Assembly (NCBI GenBank): GCA_037367355.1
Contig: CM074695.1
Coordinates: 1,116,001 to 1,180,000 of the forward strand
Reading direction: 5' to 3'
Source of the DNA: Neoscytalidium dimidiatum
Lineage: Eukaryota; Ascomycota; Dothideomycetes; Botryosphaeriales; Botryosphaeriaceae
DNA length: 64,000 bases
This document shows, piece by piece, positions 33,530 through 43,685 of this stretch. The translations under genes were made by a program, and so were the position numbers. The notes under the pieces were generated by a model. That model was not told the DNA's origin. It saw only the letters and a list, made by a program, of their open reading frames with translations, and searched no databases. Position 1 is the first letter of the stretch, and the number at the start of each line of letters is the position of its first letter.

Positions 33530-35482
33530 CTACACCACCACATCCCGCCGCCGCCCCCCTACCGCCCACTCAACCGCCCACTCCCACACCCACGGCCCAA
33601 CATCTCCTCCCCCCCAAGCCTCCTCCACCCACCCGGCCAACACCACCCGCTCCACCAGCACCGCCCACCCCTGCACCACGCGCACCAGTCCCTCCCACGA
33701 CGGACCGCCCGCAAACTCCCGCGCCGGCCTCACCGCGTACGCGAGCACGGTGCGCGGAAGCGAGTGCACGCCCCTCGTGCCGGGCGGGAGGAAGACACCC
33801 TCGCCGGAGAGCTCGCGACGGCCGCGCTGCTGCGGCGAGTGCGCGGAGCGCGAGCGCGAGGACGGGCTGCTGGGCGGCGTGGGGAGCGAAGGGGCGACGA
33901 AGCGGTCCGCGACGGGGGCGAGGAGGACGGGGCTGGTGGGCGGGGTGTGCAGCGGGGCGGGCGAGACGGGGGCGGAGGTGGTAATGGATTTGGCCGCGGA
34001 AGGGGGTGCGCAGACGGAGTCGACCAGGTCGGCCAGGGCGGCGGAGAAGGGCGGGACGCCCAGGGGGGGAACGGCCCAGGCGCACCTGGTCGGGAGGACG
34101 GTGCTGGCCGTGCCGGCGTCGGTCGCCTCGGTGCGGACGGCGAAGTGCACGGCGAGGGGGGCGGACGTGCGGGCCGGGAGCGCGGCCACGAAGGCGTCGA
34201 CGAAGGAGACGATGGACTCGTGCAGCGGCGCGGAGGGCTCCAGGAAGCAGCGGCCGCTCGCCGCGGCGTCCGCCCTCGACGCCGCGAGCGCGCGCAGGCG
34301 GCCGCGCACGACGACGAAGTGCGCCGTCCACGCTTCCTCCTCCTCCTCCTCCTCCTCCGCCGCCGCCGCCTCCCGCACCGTCCACGGCCGCGCGTCCGAC
34401 ACGTCCAGCCGCGCGACGCGCTCGTACACCTCGTCCAGGTCCCCCGCCGGCAGCTCGACCTCCCCTCCATCCCCGTCCCGCTCCTCCATCACCCATCGCC
34501 CCGTCTTCCCCCGCCCCGCGTGCACCAGCGCGTGCACCTCCCCCCGCCGCCTCACCACGAACGCCCGCCGCGCCCCGCCGCCCCTCCCCAGCCCGCCCGC
34601 CATCTCCTCGAAGACCGTCCGCTCCCTGACCATCCGCGCCACCGCCCCTTCCGCTGCCAGCACCCCGCAACCCGCCTTCCCGCGCCCTGATGCCGGCGCC
34701 TCCCGCATCGCCGCCACGACCGCGTCCGTCATGCCCCTCCTCCTCCTCCTCCTCCTCCTTCCGGCCGGGGGAGCGAACAGCTCGCACGGGATCCACGCAT
34801 GCGGCCGGAACCGCAGGATCGCGCCGAGGACGGCGTGCTCGTGGAGCGCGGCGGCGCTGGCGTCGTCGTCGCCGTCGTCGTCTTCGAGGCGCGGCGCGCT
34901 GGTGTCCGGGAGGCGGACGTGGTGCGCGACGGACGCGGAGAAGCTGGTGGCCGGGGGCAGGAGGCGGTGCAGGAGGGAGAGGAAGGAAGGGGAGGGCGGG
35001 TTGGCGCTGGCGATGATGACGGTGTGGCCGGTGGCGTGGAGGGCGCGGGCGACGGCGAGGGCGCGGGATGGTGGATCTTGGGTGGTGGTGGTGGTGAGGA
35101 GGACGGTGCGGTTGCGAGGGTTTTTAGGGAGTCTAAAGCGGAGGGAGTGGGAGAGGTGGGTGAGGAGGAGGAAGGTGAGAGTGAGGGGGAGGAGGGAGAT
35201 GAGGAGGAGGCGGAGCGCGGTGGTCCAGATGCGGGAGCCGGATTGTGGGGGAAGACGTCGGGACGCGGCGGCGGCGGCTTGCGCGCTGTGGTGCGATATC
35301 ACTGCCGCGGCGGTCGAGCGCATGAGGGCGACGAGGTCCATTATGCGGAGGGCGGCCGTCAGGCCGAGGATGTTGAACAGAGAAAATGACGGAAGAGTCA
35401 TGAAGGAAGAAAATAAGACGGTGTGAAGGAAAGCTAAGGAGTAGACCCGGACGCGGGAAAAAGCAAAGAAAGAAGCGCACAT
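33530..35482 (-). CDS. Divergent membrane-anchored ATP-grasp-like protein
   Basis: Single exon, 650 residues. The N-terminus has hydrophobic segments (LAFLHTVLFSSFMTLPSF and LRLLLISLLPLTLTFLLLTH), consistent with membrane anchoring. NRTVLLTTTTTQDPPSRALA and VARALHATGHTVIIASA match the N-terminal Rossmann-like part of fungal ATP-grasp enzymes. WTAHFVVVRGRLRALA and FLEPSAPLHESIVSFVDAFV correspond to the ATP-grasp core. The C-terminal GPWVWEWAVEWAV recalls the terminal W-rich helix of that group. Where those enzymes have an acidic-Asn metal-binding strand (ECNPR-type), this protein reads LPTRCAWAVPPL, so catalysis is doubtful. Poly-Glu, poly-Arg and Ser/Pro runs break the domain. The family call is from memory; the start may be an internal Met. 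A 731-codon antisense frame is a shadow. Confidence 0.6.
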   Translation of the reverse strand: MCASFFAFSRVRVYSLAFLHTVLFSSFMTLPSFSLFNILGLTAALRIMDLVALMRSTAAAVISHHSAQAAAAASRRLPPQSGSRIWTTALRLLLISLLPLTLTFLLLTHLSHSLRFRLPKNPRNRTVLLTTTTTQDPPSRALAVARALHATGHTVIIASANPPSPSFLSLLHRLLPPATSFSASVAHHVRLPDTSAPRLEDDDGDDDASAAALHEHAVLGAILRFRPHAWIPCELFAPPAGRRRRRRRRGMTDAVVAAMREAPASGRGKAGCGVLAAEGAVARMVRERTVFEEMAGGLGRGGGARRAFVVRRRGEVHALVHAGRGKTGRWVMEERDGDGGEVELPAGDLDEVYERVARLDVSDARPWTVREAAAAEEEEEEEEAWTAHFVVVRGRLRALAASRADAAASGRCFLEPSAPLHESIVSFVDAFVAALPARTSAPLAVHFAVRTEATDAGTASTVLPTRCAWAVPPLGVPPFSAALADLVDSVCAPPSAAKSITTSAPVSPAPLHTPPTSPVLLAPVADRFVAPSLPTPPSSPSSRSRSAHSPQQRGRRELSGEGVFLPPGTRGVHSLPRTVLAYAVRPAREFAGGPSWEGLVRVVQGWAVLVERVVLAGWVEEAWGGGDVGPWVWEWAVEWAVGGRRRDVVV

Positions 35483-35796
35483 GAGAGAAAGTGAGGAGTA
35501 GGGAGACGTAGTGCGACGCTGTGGCTTGCCCGACCTTCCTTATGTATTTCTTATTCCTGCTTTCCTTTCTCAGCTTCAGGTAGCACGACACACGTGTAGC
35601 TTGGTACATGCATAAGACGGGGGAGGAGGACGCGCACGATGACCTCACCCCGCAGCCCCCCGCAGCCCAACCACGTCCGCCCGCGCCGTCTGACCGGACA
35701 TGCCGGTGCGGCTGATCAGCCTCAGGGATCGTACTGACTGGAGCACTGATCGTATCTTCCGTCGCATACTTAAAACAGCGTGCCACGCGCCGTCCC
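35483..35796. other. Intergenic spacer
   Basis: About 310 bases between two minus-strand genes, carrying the ATP-grasp-like gene's upstream region and the 3' flank of the hydrolase. Nothing specific is seen. Confidence 0.6.
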
Positions 35797-37119
35797 CTAA
35801 TTCAACCACCTCTCCGCCACCCAGTCCAGCGCCTCCCGCAACCAGCTTTCCTCGTCCACCCTCGCCTCCGCCTCGAACCCGTGCTCGCCAGGTCGCAGCA
35901 CCAGACGTACCGCGCTCTCGCGCTGCCACGTCTCCCACACGCGCACGAATCGCTCGCTCCCCGCCACCGGCACCACCGTGTCGTCCACTCCGTGCAAGAT
36001 CAGCAGTGGCGGTAGCCGGGCGCCTGCGCGCCCCAGGTCCTCGAGAACTTCTAGCGGGTAGAGCGCACGCTCGGGTCCTAGTAGCTCGCCCACCCGCCCG
36101 TGCTGGAACATGGCGATCGAAAGGTCGGCGCGCTCCGGCGGCGTGACGCTGCTGACGACGCGGGACGGGTCCTGGCGCGCGGATCGGATGTACGCGTCGA
36201 CGACGGAGGTGTCGAGCAGGGTGCCGATGTTCATGATGTGCGCTTTGTCTGTTCTGTTGGGGTGCGCGCGGCCGTTCACAGCGCTGGTGGTTTCGGATTG
36301 GTCGCCGTCAATGCCGTTTGTTTTAGTACTGTTGGCCTGGGCTGTGGGCCGTCCGCCAGCGGTGAAGTGCTCGTCGCCCAGGTCGAGCATCGGGAATATG
36401 GCGAGGATGGCTTTGATGCGGTCGGGGTGCATGAAGGCGGATTGCATGGCTAGCCAGCCGCCTGCGCTCTCGCCACTCACAATGATTTCATTCAGGTTGA
36501 TGCCGGCGGGCGTGTTGATCGGGTCGCGGAGTATGACGTATGACTGAAGGGACTCGAATAGCCACGTCCATAGAGATGAAATATCGGAGAGGATGTCCAG
36601 TCCGTTCGCTTCGGGGAGAAGGCGGTAGTCGGGAGTTACGAGGACGGCGGAATGGGCGAGAGCATACGTCAGAAGGTAAGGCGGAAACCATGGGGCGTGT
36701 AGACGAGTCCCTGAGACCTGTGTAGGAGTGTGAGGAGAGGTTTGTAAGTCTGACGAGTCTGTAGTATGGGCATGACGTTTTGGTGTACTGTTGCAGTAGA
36801 GAAGCAAGCTTTGGGTAGTCAATCCAGCAATGACAGCTCAGCCACACCTCCATTGGGCAATGCAGAAAGTGTGGTGAGTTTCAGATAAGCAAAGCTGCAG
36901 GAGCGTGGAGATGGGAGTTGAAATAAGATGTTAAGAGATTGCACCCACCAAACCGCCTCCATGGAACCGAACGATAACCGGCCGGGGTCCCTTGCAAGCG
37001 CTTTTCGGTACCAGAACCGACGTCTGGATCGCATGATCCTTCACGGCCTTGTAGGTGACATCGAATGTCTTGAACGCCTCGAAATACTCTGCCTCAGTGG
37101 ATGAGCTGGTCAGAGGCAT
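35797..37119 (-). CDS. Alpha/beta hydrolase (HGGG esterase/lipase type)
   Basis: Exons 37119-36949 and 36717-35797 give 363 residues. The intron is 231 bases (gtgggt...acacag), and removing it joins RFHGGGL to VSGTRLHAPWFPPYLL. The oxyanion-hole motif HGGG is at 53-56. The TPDYRLLPEAN segment follows, and the nucleophile elbow GESAGG puts the catalytic Ser at about 141. HGVDDTVVP supplies the Asp and GEHGFE the His, so the whole triad is present. This matches the alpha/beta-hydrolase-3 (hormone-sensitive-lipase-like) family, usually cytosolic carboxylesterases. No signal peptide is seen. It lies in the same orientation as the neighbouring ATP-grasp-like gene. Confidence 0.9.
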
Positions 37120-37590
37120 TGCGGAACAGCGTCGGCGGGGAGAGAAGGGAGCTGTCGGCTTGCGATGCGGAGGAAGAGAGCAGGTGATTTATATTTTCCT
37201 CACCCCCGCCGTTCTCCGCCCGCGTGTTACCGAGTCATTTTCCCTGCTCTCGAATAAATCCGTTCCTAGCCACTGCCGGGGTGTTTGCTATCAGCTTTCA
37301 TGTCATCCTTCCCGCTTTTGTGCTGCCTGTCACACAACATCACTTTCTCAGAGGGCCACACTTTCCAATCCATCCATCCTCACTCTAGCTCTTCATTCAC
37401 ATATAACCATATATATCACGTTTTGCGAAGTCATGCAAAATCCCGGAAAACGCGAGTTGCCTTGCCTGCCATTATCTAAAAGAGAGGGGGAAAAAAAAAT
37501 AAAACCAGAACTTTTCAGCCCCACTCCCCACCCAGTAATCCCTCCATCACCCTTCAAACACCAACCCCAGTCATCCTGTCCAGCGCCTTC
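37120..37590. other. Upstream region of the hydrolase gene
   Basis: AT-richer spacer with CT-rich and A-rich tracts (for example near 37490). It should contain the hydrolase promoter. No gene is seen. Confidence 0.55.
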
Positions 37591-37956
37591 TCCAGGCGGT
37601 ACCTGACGTGCGGGACATTGGCCCCAACCCTGTCGAACCCCATCGACCGCGGCCCGTCACCCAGCGCGTCGACCAGGACGCGCACGCCGCCACGGTCCGC
37701 GCTCTCCAAGAGGCGACGGCAGCTCACGTCCGGCTGGACGGCGGTCGGCGTTGATGAGGATCTGGGCGTCCGCCAGTCGCCGCGGGCACTGCTGGAGGAG
37801 GGCGAGCGTGCGCGCGCGCGCGTGTCCGGCGCGGCTGTGCGCGAGCGGCGCCGCCGGCGGCCCGAGGCTGGCGACCCAGTTGCTGGTCGCCGAGCGGCGG
37901 TCCGGCGCGTTGCCCTAGTGCGACTGCCGGTTGCTGGGCTGGTAGACCCCGGACAT
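37591..37956 (-). pseudogene. Degenerate GC-rich coding relic
   Basis: A GC-rich patch between AT-richer flanks reads on the minus strand from an ATG at 37956 (MSGVYQPSNRQSH). It meets TAG at 37915-37917 and continues in frame as GNAPDRRSATSNWVASLG and LADAQILINADRRPAGREL. A second frame then carries RRLLESADRGGVRVLVDAL and GANVPHVRYRLEKALDRM to a stop. The protein-like character shifting frame, with an internal stop, suggests a decayed gene. I do not recognise the family. Chance in GC-rich DNA or an unusual spliced gene are alternatives. Confidence 0.3.
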
Positions 37957-38173
37957 TGTGGTGGTGGTGAGGGAGTTCTTGCAGGCGCTCGATGGTGCTG
38001 GTTACAAGGTCTTGAGACCTGTTCGGCGGTCAGAGGAAGAAGGAAGAAGAAAAATCCAAGTATCGATAGGTGTAGTTACTTTATAGAGCTCTGCTTTTTA
38101 CGCTTTACCCCTTGTGGATGTGCTGGAGCTCTATTGTCTATATTCTGGGCAGGTGAGAGAGCTCATGGCGTAC

Positions 38174-39605
38174 CTAGATATTCGCTTCAGACCATGTAAC
38201 GTCCTTACTAACCAGGATGCTTCTCAATGGCACCTCATCCGTGGAACCAGAATCCCCATCTCCCTTCTTCTGAGACACGATGGTTGTCTCCGCACCCCAA
38301 ACCCCCTCACTTGACTGATTGCCGCTCATATCCGCCAGTCTCTGGAAGTGCCTCTGATCCCGTTCGAGCTTGCTTCTGCTGGCTCCAGTACCGCCAATGG
38401 TCACAAGTTCCGAGCCGGAGTGATTGTGCCCAGTGGTATGCGACCGCGACTTTTCACTACCAAACTGATTATAGACGAGACGCAGCAGGGGCCGAAGAAC
38501 AGGTAGGCAGGCACCAATGATACCGGTGGCAGTTTCGATAACACACCACGCGCATGCTTCGGCGAGGGTCCCTATCAGCTGCGTTAATTCGGGAATCTGG
38601 GAGATTTGAAAGAGAAGATTACAGGTAGTGTCCCTGGTATCGAATTTCAATACTGCTATCAGGCGATAGATGCCTGCGAAGAGGACACTGAGGGCATTAG
38701 CACGCTAAATGATGCAGAAGGAAAGTCAAGTTGCTTACAAGCCACCGAGAACGAACATTGCAACCAAAGAAGCACGCTGTGCGGTCCGCAATTGGAGCTT
38801 CCAGACTTCGTGGACAGGGAGGATCATTATGACCACATCAGTGATGAAGTTGGGAATGCTGTTGCCGATGAAGGCTGCTTTCAGATTTATGCATGTGCCC
38901 GGTGTGGTTGGTAGCCAGGATTTTTTGACCGGATTGCACTGGAAAATCGCGACGCAGGTCAAGCCGACGCACCAGAGAATGATGACGCCACTCAAGATAT
39001 AGGTAGCGAGCTTGAATCCGCGAGTCGGAAAAAGGCGGAAGTACAGTGCCAAGAGAGACAACTTAAGCAAGGCGACCGACACGAGGTACACACATTCGAG
39101 CGCGACAAGGAGCTGCATTATGTATCAGTCATGTTGTCACGCCGAGGTGTGGAAGGTCCGCAGCGAGTCGTGCGCGAAAGAACTTACCTTTAGCACGATC
39201 ACAAGGTCCGGGATCTCCAGCGATGCCGCGTGCCGGCCCAGCCCATGAGCGATCACTGAGACATGAGTGTTTAGCAAGACATCCACAGCTCTGAAGAACG
39301 TGCGCACAGTTTTTCACTCACTGCCAAAGACAATTCCTCCTTCTGCGAGACAGAAAGCCTGCATCGAACGCAACATATCAGCTTACGACAACCTCAGGCG
39401 AAAATCAGGCGGCCCTCCTCACCAGCGATACTACAATAATCCAGTCGTCGAATGCCACCGACACGCCTCTCACGAACCTGCATACAAACCGAAGAACCAC
39501 AAAGAGGCCTGCGAGTGCAATCAGCGCAATCGTTGTGTTCCTCAATTCCGGCCCTTGGTTCGGCTCACCTTGCGCGGCCGCTCGAGTCACGATGTCGAGA
39601 GCCAT
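38174..39605 (-). CDS. Rhodopsin-type / Pth11-like integral membrane protein
   Basis: Five exons: 39605-39423, 39358-39322, 39255-39188, 39112-38739 and 38687-38174, giving 391 residues. Introns are 64, 66, 75 and 51 bases. After a short N-terminus come seven hydrophobic segments, starting with TIALIALAGLFVVLRFVCRF. Family-typical blocks are present: DDWIIVVSL (39423 side), EGGIVFGMIAHGLGRH, KLSLLALYFRLFP, FQCNPVKKSW, CINLKAAFIGNSIPNFITDV and LPVHEVWKLQL. The C-terminal tail of about 100 residues is cytoplasmic and Ser/Thr-rich. This is the fungal rhodopsin-domain family that includes Pth11-like receptors. No CFEM domain precedes it. The segment DTTCNLLFQISQIPELT may hide a further small intron, but the frame is open through it. 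Confidence 0.88.
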
Positions 39606-40606
39606 GGTAACAAAAGCGCAACAAAGTTGGAAGACCCCGAGACCAATCTTCCAGGAGGCGGACGCATGATTTCGGGGGTACCGGATGTTTAAACAGGTCA
39701 GGGGAACTCCCGCCAAGCTATCAATGCCCCTCGAGCTATTATTCATCAAGCAAGCGGTGCGCAGGGTGCGCTATATTTGGTACATTGAGGCTAGCACAAA
39801 GCTTCATGATCTCACCAACATGTGCTCGTGTAGTAATGTTGGCCCCCGGTACTCTACCAGTGCACACAGCCGGCAGGCGCATGATGAAAAATGATCGCTC
39901 GTTTCGCGGCATTGCGGGAGGAATCCGACATTTACTCCTTTAGACTTAGTAAGTCTCATCGAGCGAAGGCTTCTGGCATTGTTCCTGTCGATCTGGTGCG
40001 AGAAACCCCGTACGGGAGGGTCGATCGGGCCTAAAGGCCTTGTGTGTGCGCACCTCCAGGTTTCCTTGCGGTATAGGCCAAGTTGGATCCACTTGTATTG
40101 ACTCGCCATTGGGACCAGAGACAATTCCAGGATGACCTAAATTCACTCCAAAATACTTCATGTGCGTTAGTTTTGTGAAATAGGAGGTACAGTAGACGAT
40201 GACAAACACAGAAGTACTACAGAACGCAGACGGGGTCGCAAAAAGAAGACAAATCCCATGTCTGTCTGAAGCAGAAAGTATGGGACCACCATGACTTGCG
40301 GCTCGCCTCGCACGCTCTTCCGTCGACCGAGTCATCTTCAATGACTCATCTTATTCCCCCATTGTGCACCGAAGAGGCAATTCGCTTCTGGGCCGTTCCG
40401 AAAATTTATCAAAGCCTTCCTATTTGTGGCAATGATGGATGCGTCGAAGAGCCAATCATTGAGTTGCCAACCGCACACGCCTGCGTAGTGTTTTAGTTCC
40501 TCGCAGCTGATGGCCGAATCTTTTAGAGGAATATCGCTCTTCTGTAGCAAATTATATGACGCTCAAACGGACTGCTCGCTGTTGCCTACCTTTGAATATG
40601 CAAAGC
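39606..40606. other. Intergenic spacer
   Basis: A 131-codon minus frame (39946-40341) includes MKYFGVNLGHPGIV and GPNGESIQVDPTWPIP, which look somewhat protein-like. No domain or clear exon structure is recognised, so it is not called a gene. Confidence 0.5.
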
Positions 40607-41640
40607 TCAAATCAAGATCTCCTCCAAACGGAACCTGAGAGACCCGTATCTTCGCCGAAGGTCGCTCCATAGATCCCACGTGTCCATCGGCCTCTCATCA
40701 TCCGGTCTCAGATGAGCCTGCACCGCCTTTCGCGTGGCGAGAGGGACCATTGCATCATGGATGTCGCCAAAGGTCACTCCCGAGGCGTTCTTGATGCGTC
40801 TGTAGACTCTACATACCTCCAAACTAGGCCAAATACCGTGGTCAGACATGCCCCATTGCTCGCTGATAAGCGCTCCATGGACGAGCTCGTAGTTGTCCGG
40901 GATCTCATACCCCCTCTCCCAATGCACGCGACCAGCGGCAAATGGCCAGGCGACGTCTGGCGGTTGGAACTGGGCCCGCGGCTGGTAAGGCGTCTGTCAG
41001 ACCGAGAAGCAGCCGGTGATGCTCATGACCGGTGGTCGGGAGACGGGCTGGTCACGCCAGACCGGCTTGTTGAGCTCGGACCAAGAGTAGGCTGTCTTGC
41101 GGTTGTCAAAGCGCACGTTGTTGACCGGGAATTTGATCCTGGTTTGCTCATCAGGCGGGTAGTATGCGCCACACGCTTCTGTCGAGGAACCATGCTGTCG
41201 AAGAACCATTCGTCGACTTAGTATGGGTTGAGCCTCAAGGTTCCACTCCATCCTGGCTGAATATTGGCAGAGCGCTGGTGTGGGAGTATACAGTAATATT
41301 GTGCGTGTCTTGACCAACGCCGCCGGTAGTAAAGCCCTCCAAGTTGTATTGAGTCACGGAATCTTGATCGCAGTATGTCCAGGCGTAGGTGCAGGCTTCA
41401 AATTCTTCGGAAAGGGGAGTGGATAGCCACGCGGGAATAAGGGGAGAGTCGTCGGATATTTGCCAAAGCAGATGCTTCCGTAGGCTGATGGAGCCCGAGA
41501 TGACGTTTTTGAAGAAATGAGAGACCGACCTCGCTCCGATCAAGACGGTTCGAGCATCTGCAAAGCCGAGAATCAGCTCAAGGAGTTCAGCAGCGTTAAG
41601 CACCTCCTGCGTAAGTTGCGGACGTGGAAGGGGACGCCAT
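40607..41640 (-). CDS. F-box-like protein with probable 5' frameshift
   Basis: Main exons fit at 41603-41315 (frame open further upstream to about 41630), 41256-41045 and 40993-40607. Introns are 58 bases (gtcaag...attcag) and 51 bases (gtctcc...ctgacag), the latter removing an in-frame TGA. The N-terminal part reads VLNAAELLELILGFADARTV, RSVSHFFKNVISGSISLR, as in fungal F-box-like proteins, which link substrates to SCF ubiquitin ligases. In this frame there is no ATG. A good ATG at 41640 (MASPSTSATYA) is one base out of frame: one extra G near 41606-41610 appears to break the join. It is either a recent pseudogene, a sequence error or a gene with another start. The rest of the protein has no known domain. 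Confidence 0.6.
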
Positions 41641-42358
41641 GATAATCAGTTGGATAGAGACACTGGAGAGGAACGACAACACCGTATGGGAAATCAATCG
41701 TGACTCAGGGCGCGAAGTTGGAAATGCAGCGGTCGCAGTTGAACGGCGAGTAGTGGAACGACGGCTCGTGGAGCGACGGCTGTTGCGGCTAACCCGTTTA
41801 AGTCAGAGGCGAGGAAATGGACACAAACACGCGCGGACGGCATCCGCCAATCCACCCAATTTTCATAAGTATTTTGTACTAGCTGGAAGATCTGTATGAT
41901 GTAAATATGAGATATCAGGCCGCTGATAGCCCATTACCGCGGCGATTGTCCCAATATCAAGAAGTGTTGTAAGACACGCCCCTGGCCGGCGTTGCAAGTC
42001 TCGCGCTGATACACATGCTTTCCTTTTCAAAGCCTTCTACTCGACAAGTCTATATTCGTAAATTTTGAGAGCATTACTTGTCAAAGCATCAGCGGCGCAA
42101 TTCAAGGCGCTTCTGGCGGCCGTAAATGGTTCTCAAACATTCTTGCGCAGCGCCAGCTGCTTCAGCAGTAGCAGTAACTCATGCGCGTGACGCGTCACGA
42201 CGCGCCTGCCCGGACACAACGCACGCTGGACCCTGAGATTGGACCCTGCATATGAGCCATACTTAAGAAAACTTTTTGCCGCAGCCCGCCTTGACTTTTC
42301 CTGTCCTCTACATCCCTCAACACCTCAACGACGACGGCGACCATCCGCGGGTAAAATC
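41641..42358. other. Divergent intergenic region
   Basis: Spacer between the F-box gene (-) and the repeat protein (+). The only long frame before 42359 is the in-frame 5' extension of the latter. No gene is seen. Confidence 0.6.
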
Positions 42359-43685
42359 ATGGCGCTAACGAAGAAGACAACGGAGGAGTTCGCTATCAAG
42401 TCTCTTGACTGGGGCATCTTCGAAGATCCTGGAATGATCGTGGCGTACATGGGACGTACGGTGCCCCCTAAGGTCGTTCCCAATGTGTTTCCGCTCCGGC
42501 GAAGTGTCCATGCGCACCACCCGGACTTCCACGCCGCTGAAGAGGAGAAAGACATTAACGAGCATATATCGACAACTGCCATCGAACGACTCAAGCGCAA
42601 GATTTCTCATGTCCAAAAGCACTCAATGTCCATCACGTTGCGATGCGCTTTCTTCCGCTTTCCGGTCATACTCTGGCCAAAGGCCGGATCCAAAGTGTGT
42701 TGCTTGGACCTGGAAATCATGATTCCCGGTAAGCTGCCGAAATATCGACATCTGACTCCAGAAAGACTTCGCACTGACTATGATTGATCCGATAGGTCCT
42801 TACCAGCCTCCATTGGTCATCAGCAAGTATCTCAGTCTGTTTAGCAAGACCCTTACCAACATGTCAAATGTTCTCAAGGTCCGGATCCTGATCCGGGTCG
42901 AGAGGGCCCAGCACCTCAGTGCCGACAAGACCATCACCCATGAGGAATACCTTTACAGCCTCTTCCAGATGCTCGGTGCCAATATTCGTTCGATCCGGGA
43001 CCTCACGGTCGTGGTCATCCAGACCACCAGTTCCAGTAATCGCAAGTTTCAAGCACACGGTGTCCGTAGCGCTGGCGAGATCAACTTCAACCTCAAGTGG
43101 CGCGACTCCATCGGATCCTTCGATGAGCACGGCAATGGCCTCGACATCTGCATCCGCGACAGGTCCGGTCACGTCGTCCGCGACTCGCACGGCGACCTCG
43201 TCAAGTACCACGTCGGCGGCGTCTCTCGCGACGAGAAGGGTCGCCTGCTCCTGGACTTCAATGGCCACCTCGTCCGCGACTCCATCACCAGCAACGTGCG
43301 TGACTCCAAGGGCCGCTTCATGTCGATTCTCTGGGACGGCTCTCTCCTTGACACGTACGGCAAGCCACTCCGCGACATGAACGGCAACATTCTCCACCTT
43401 GGCGACCGTGGCGAGCTGACTGACGCCGCTGACAACGTTCTGCTGAGCAACTTCGCTGCTGCTTTCGACGACAAGGGCAACATCAAGCGCGACAGCCGTG
43501 GCAACCCCATCATGCAGCTTCCGGGCGACGTTTTCCGCAACAGCAATGACGAGGTCTTCGTCCAGGACGACAACGACGCCGCTGCGACCGCTGCCCCGCC
43601 GGCTGCCAACCCCGCCGCCACTCCGGCCAAGGGCTTGGTTAAGACTCTCCGCCACGCTCGTTCCAACATCTTTGGCCGTACTTGA
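42359..43685 (+). CDS. Protein with degenerate RDxxG repeats, family unknown
   Basis: Exons 42359-42728 and 42796-43685 give 419 residues; the intron is 67 bases (gtaagc...gatag). The ATG at 42359 begins MALTKKTTEEFAIKSLDWGI; an in-frame ATG at 42239 is possible but its extension is Arg/Pro-rich. The first 220 residues look globular with no known domain. From about residue 225 to 390 a short unit recurs every 9-14 residues: IRDRSGHVV, VRDSHGDLV, SRDEKGRLL, VRDSKGRFM, LRDMNGNIL, FDDKGNIKRDSRGNPI. The pattern is [R/D]D-x-x-G-x-[hydrophobic], which suggests stacked beta turns, perhaps a solenoid. An Ala/Pro-rich tail ends with RHARSNIFGRT. Function is unknown. Confidence 0.8.

Noticed and set aside
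33231..35426. 731-codon plus-strand open frame
   Set aside because: It is antisense to the ATP-grasp-like gene and is almost entirely Ser/Arg/Thr/Pro low complexity. High GC keeps it open.
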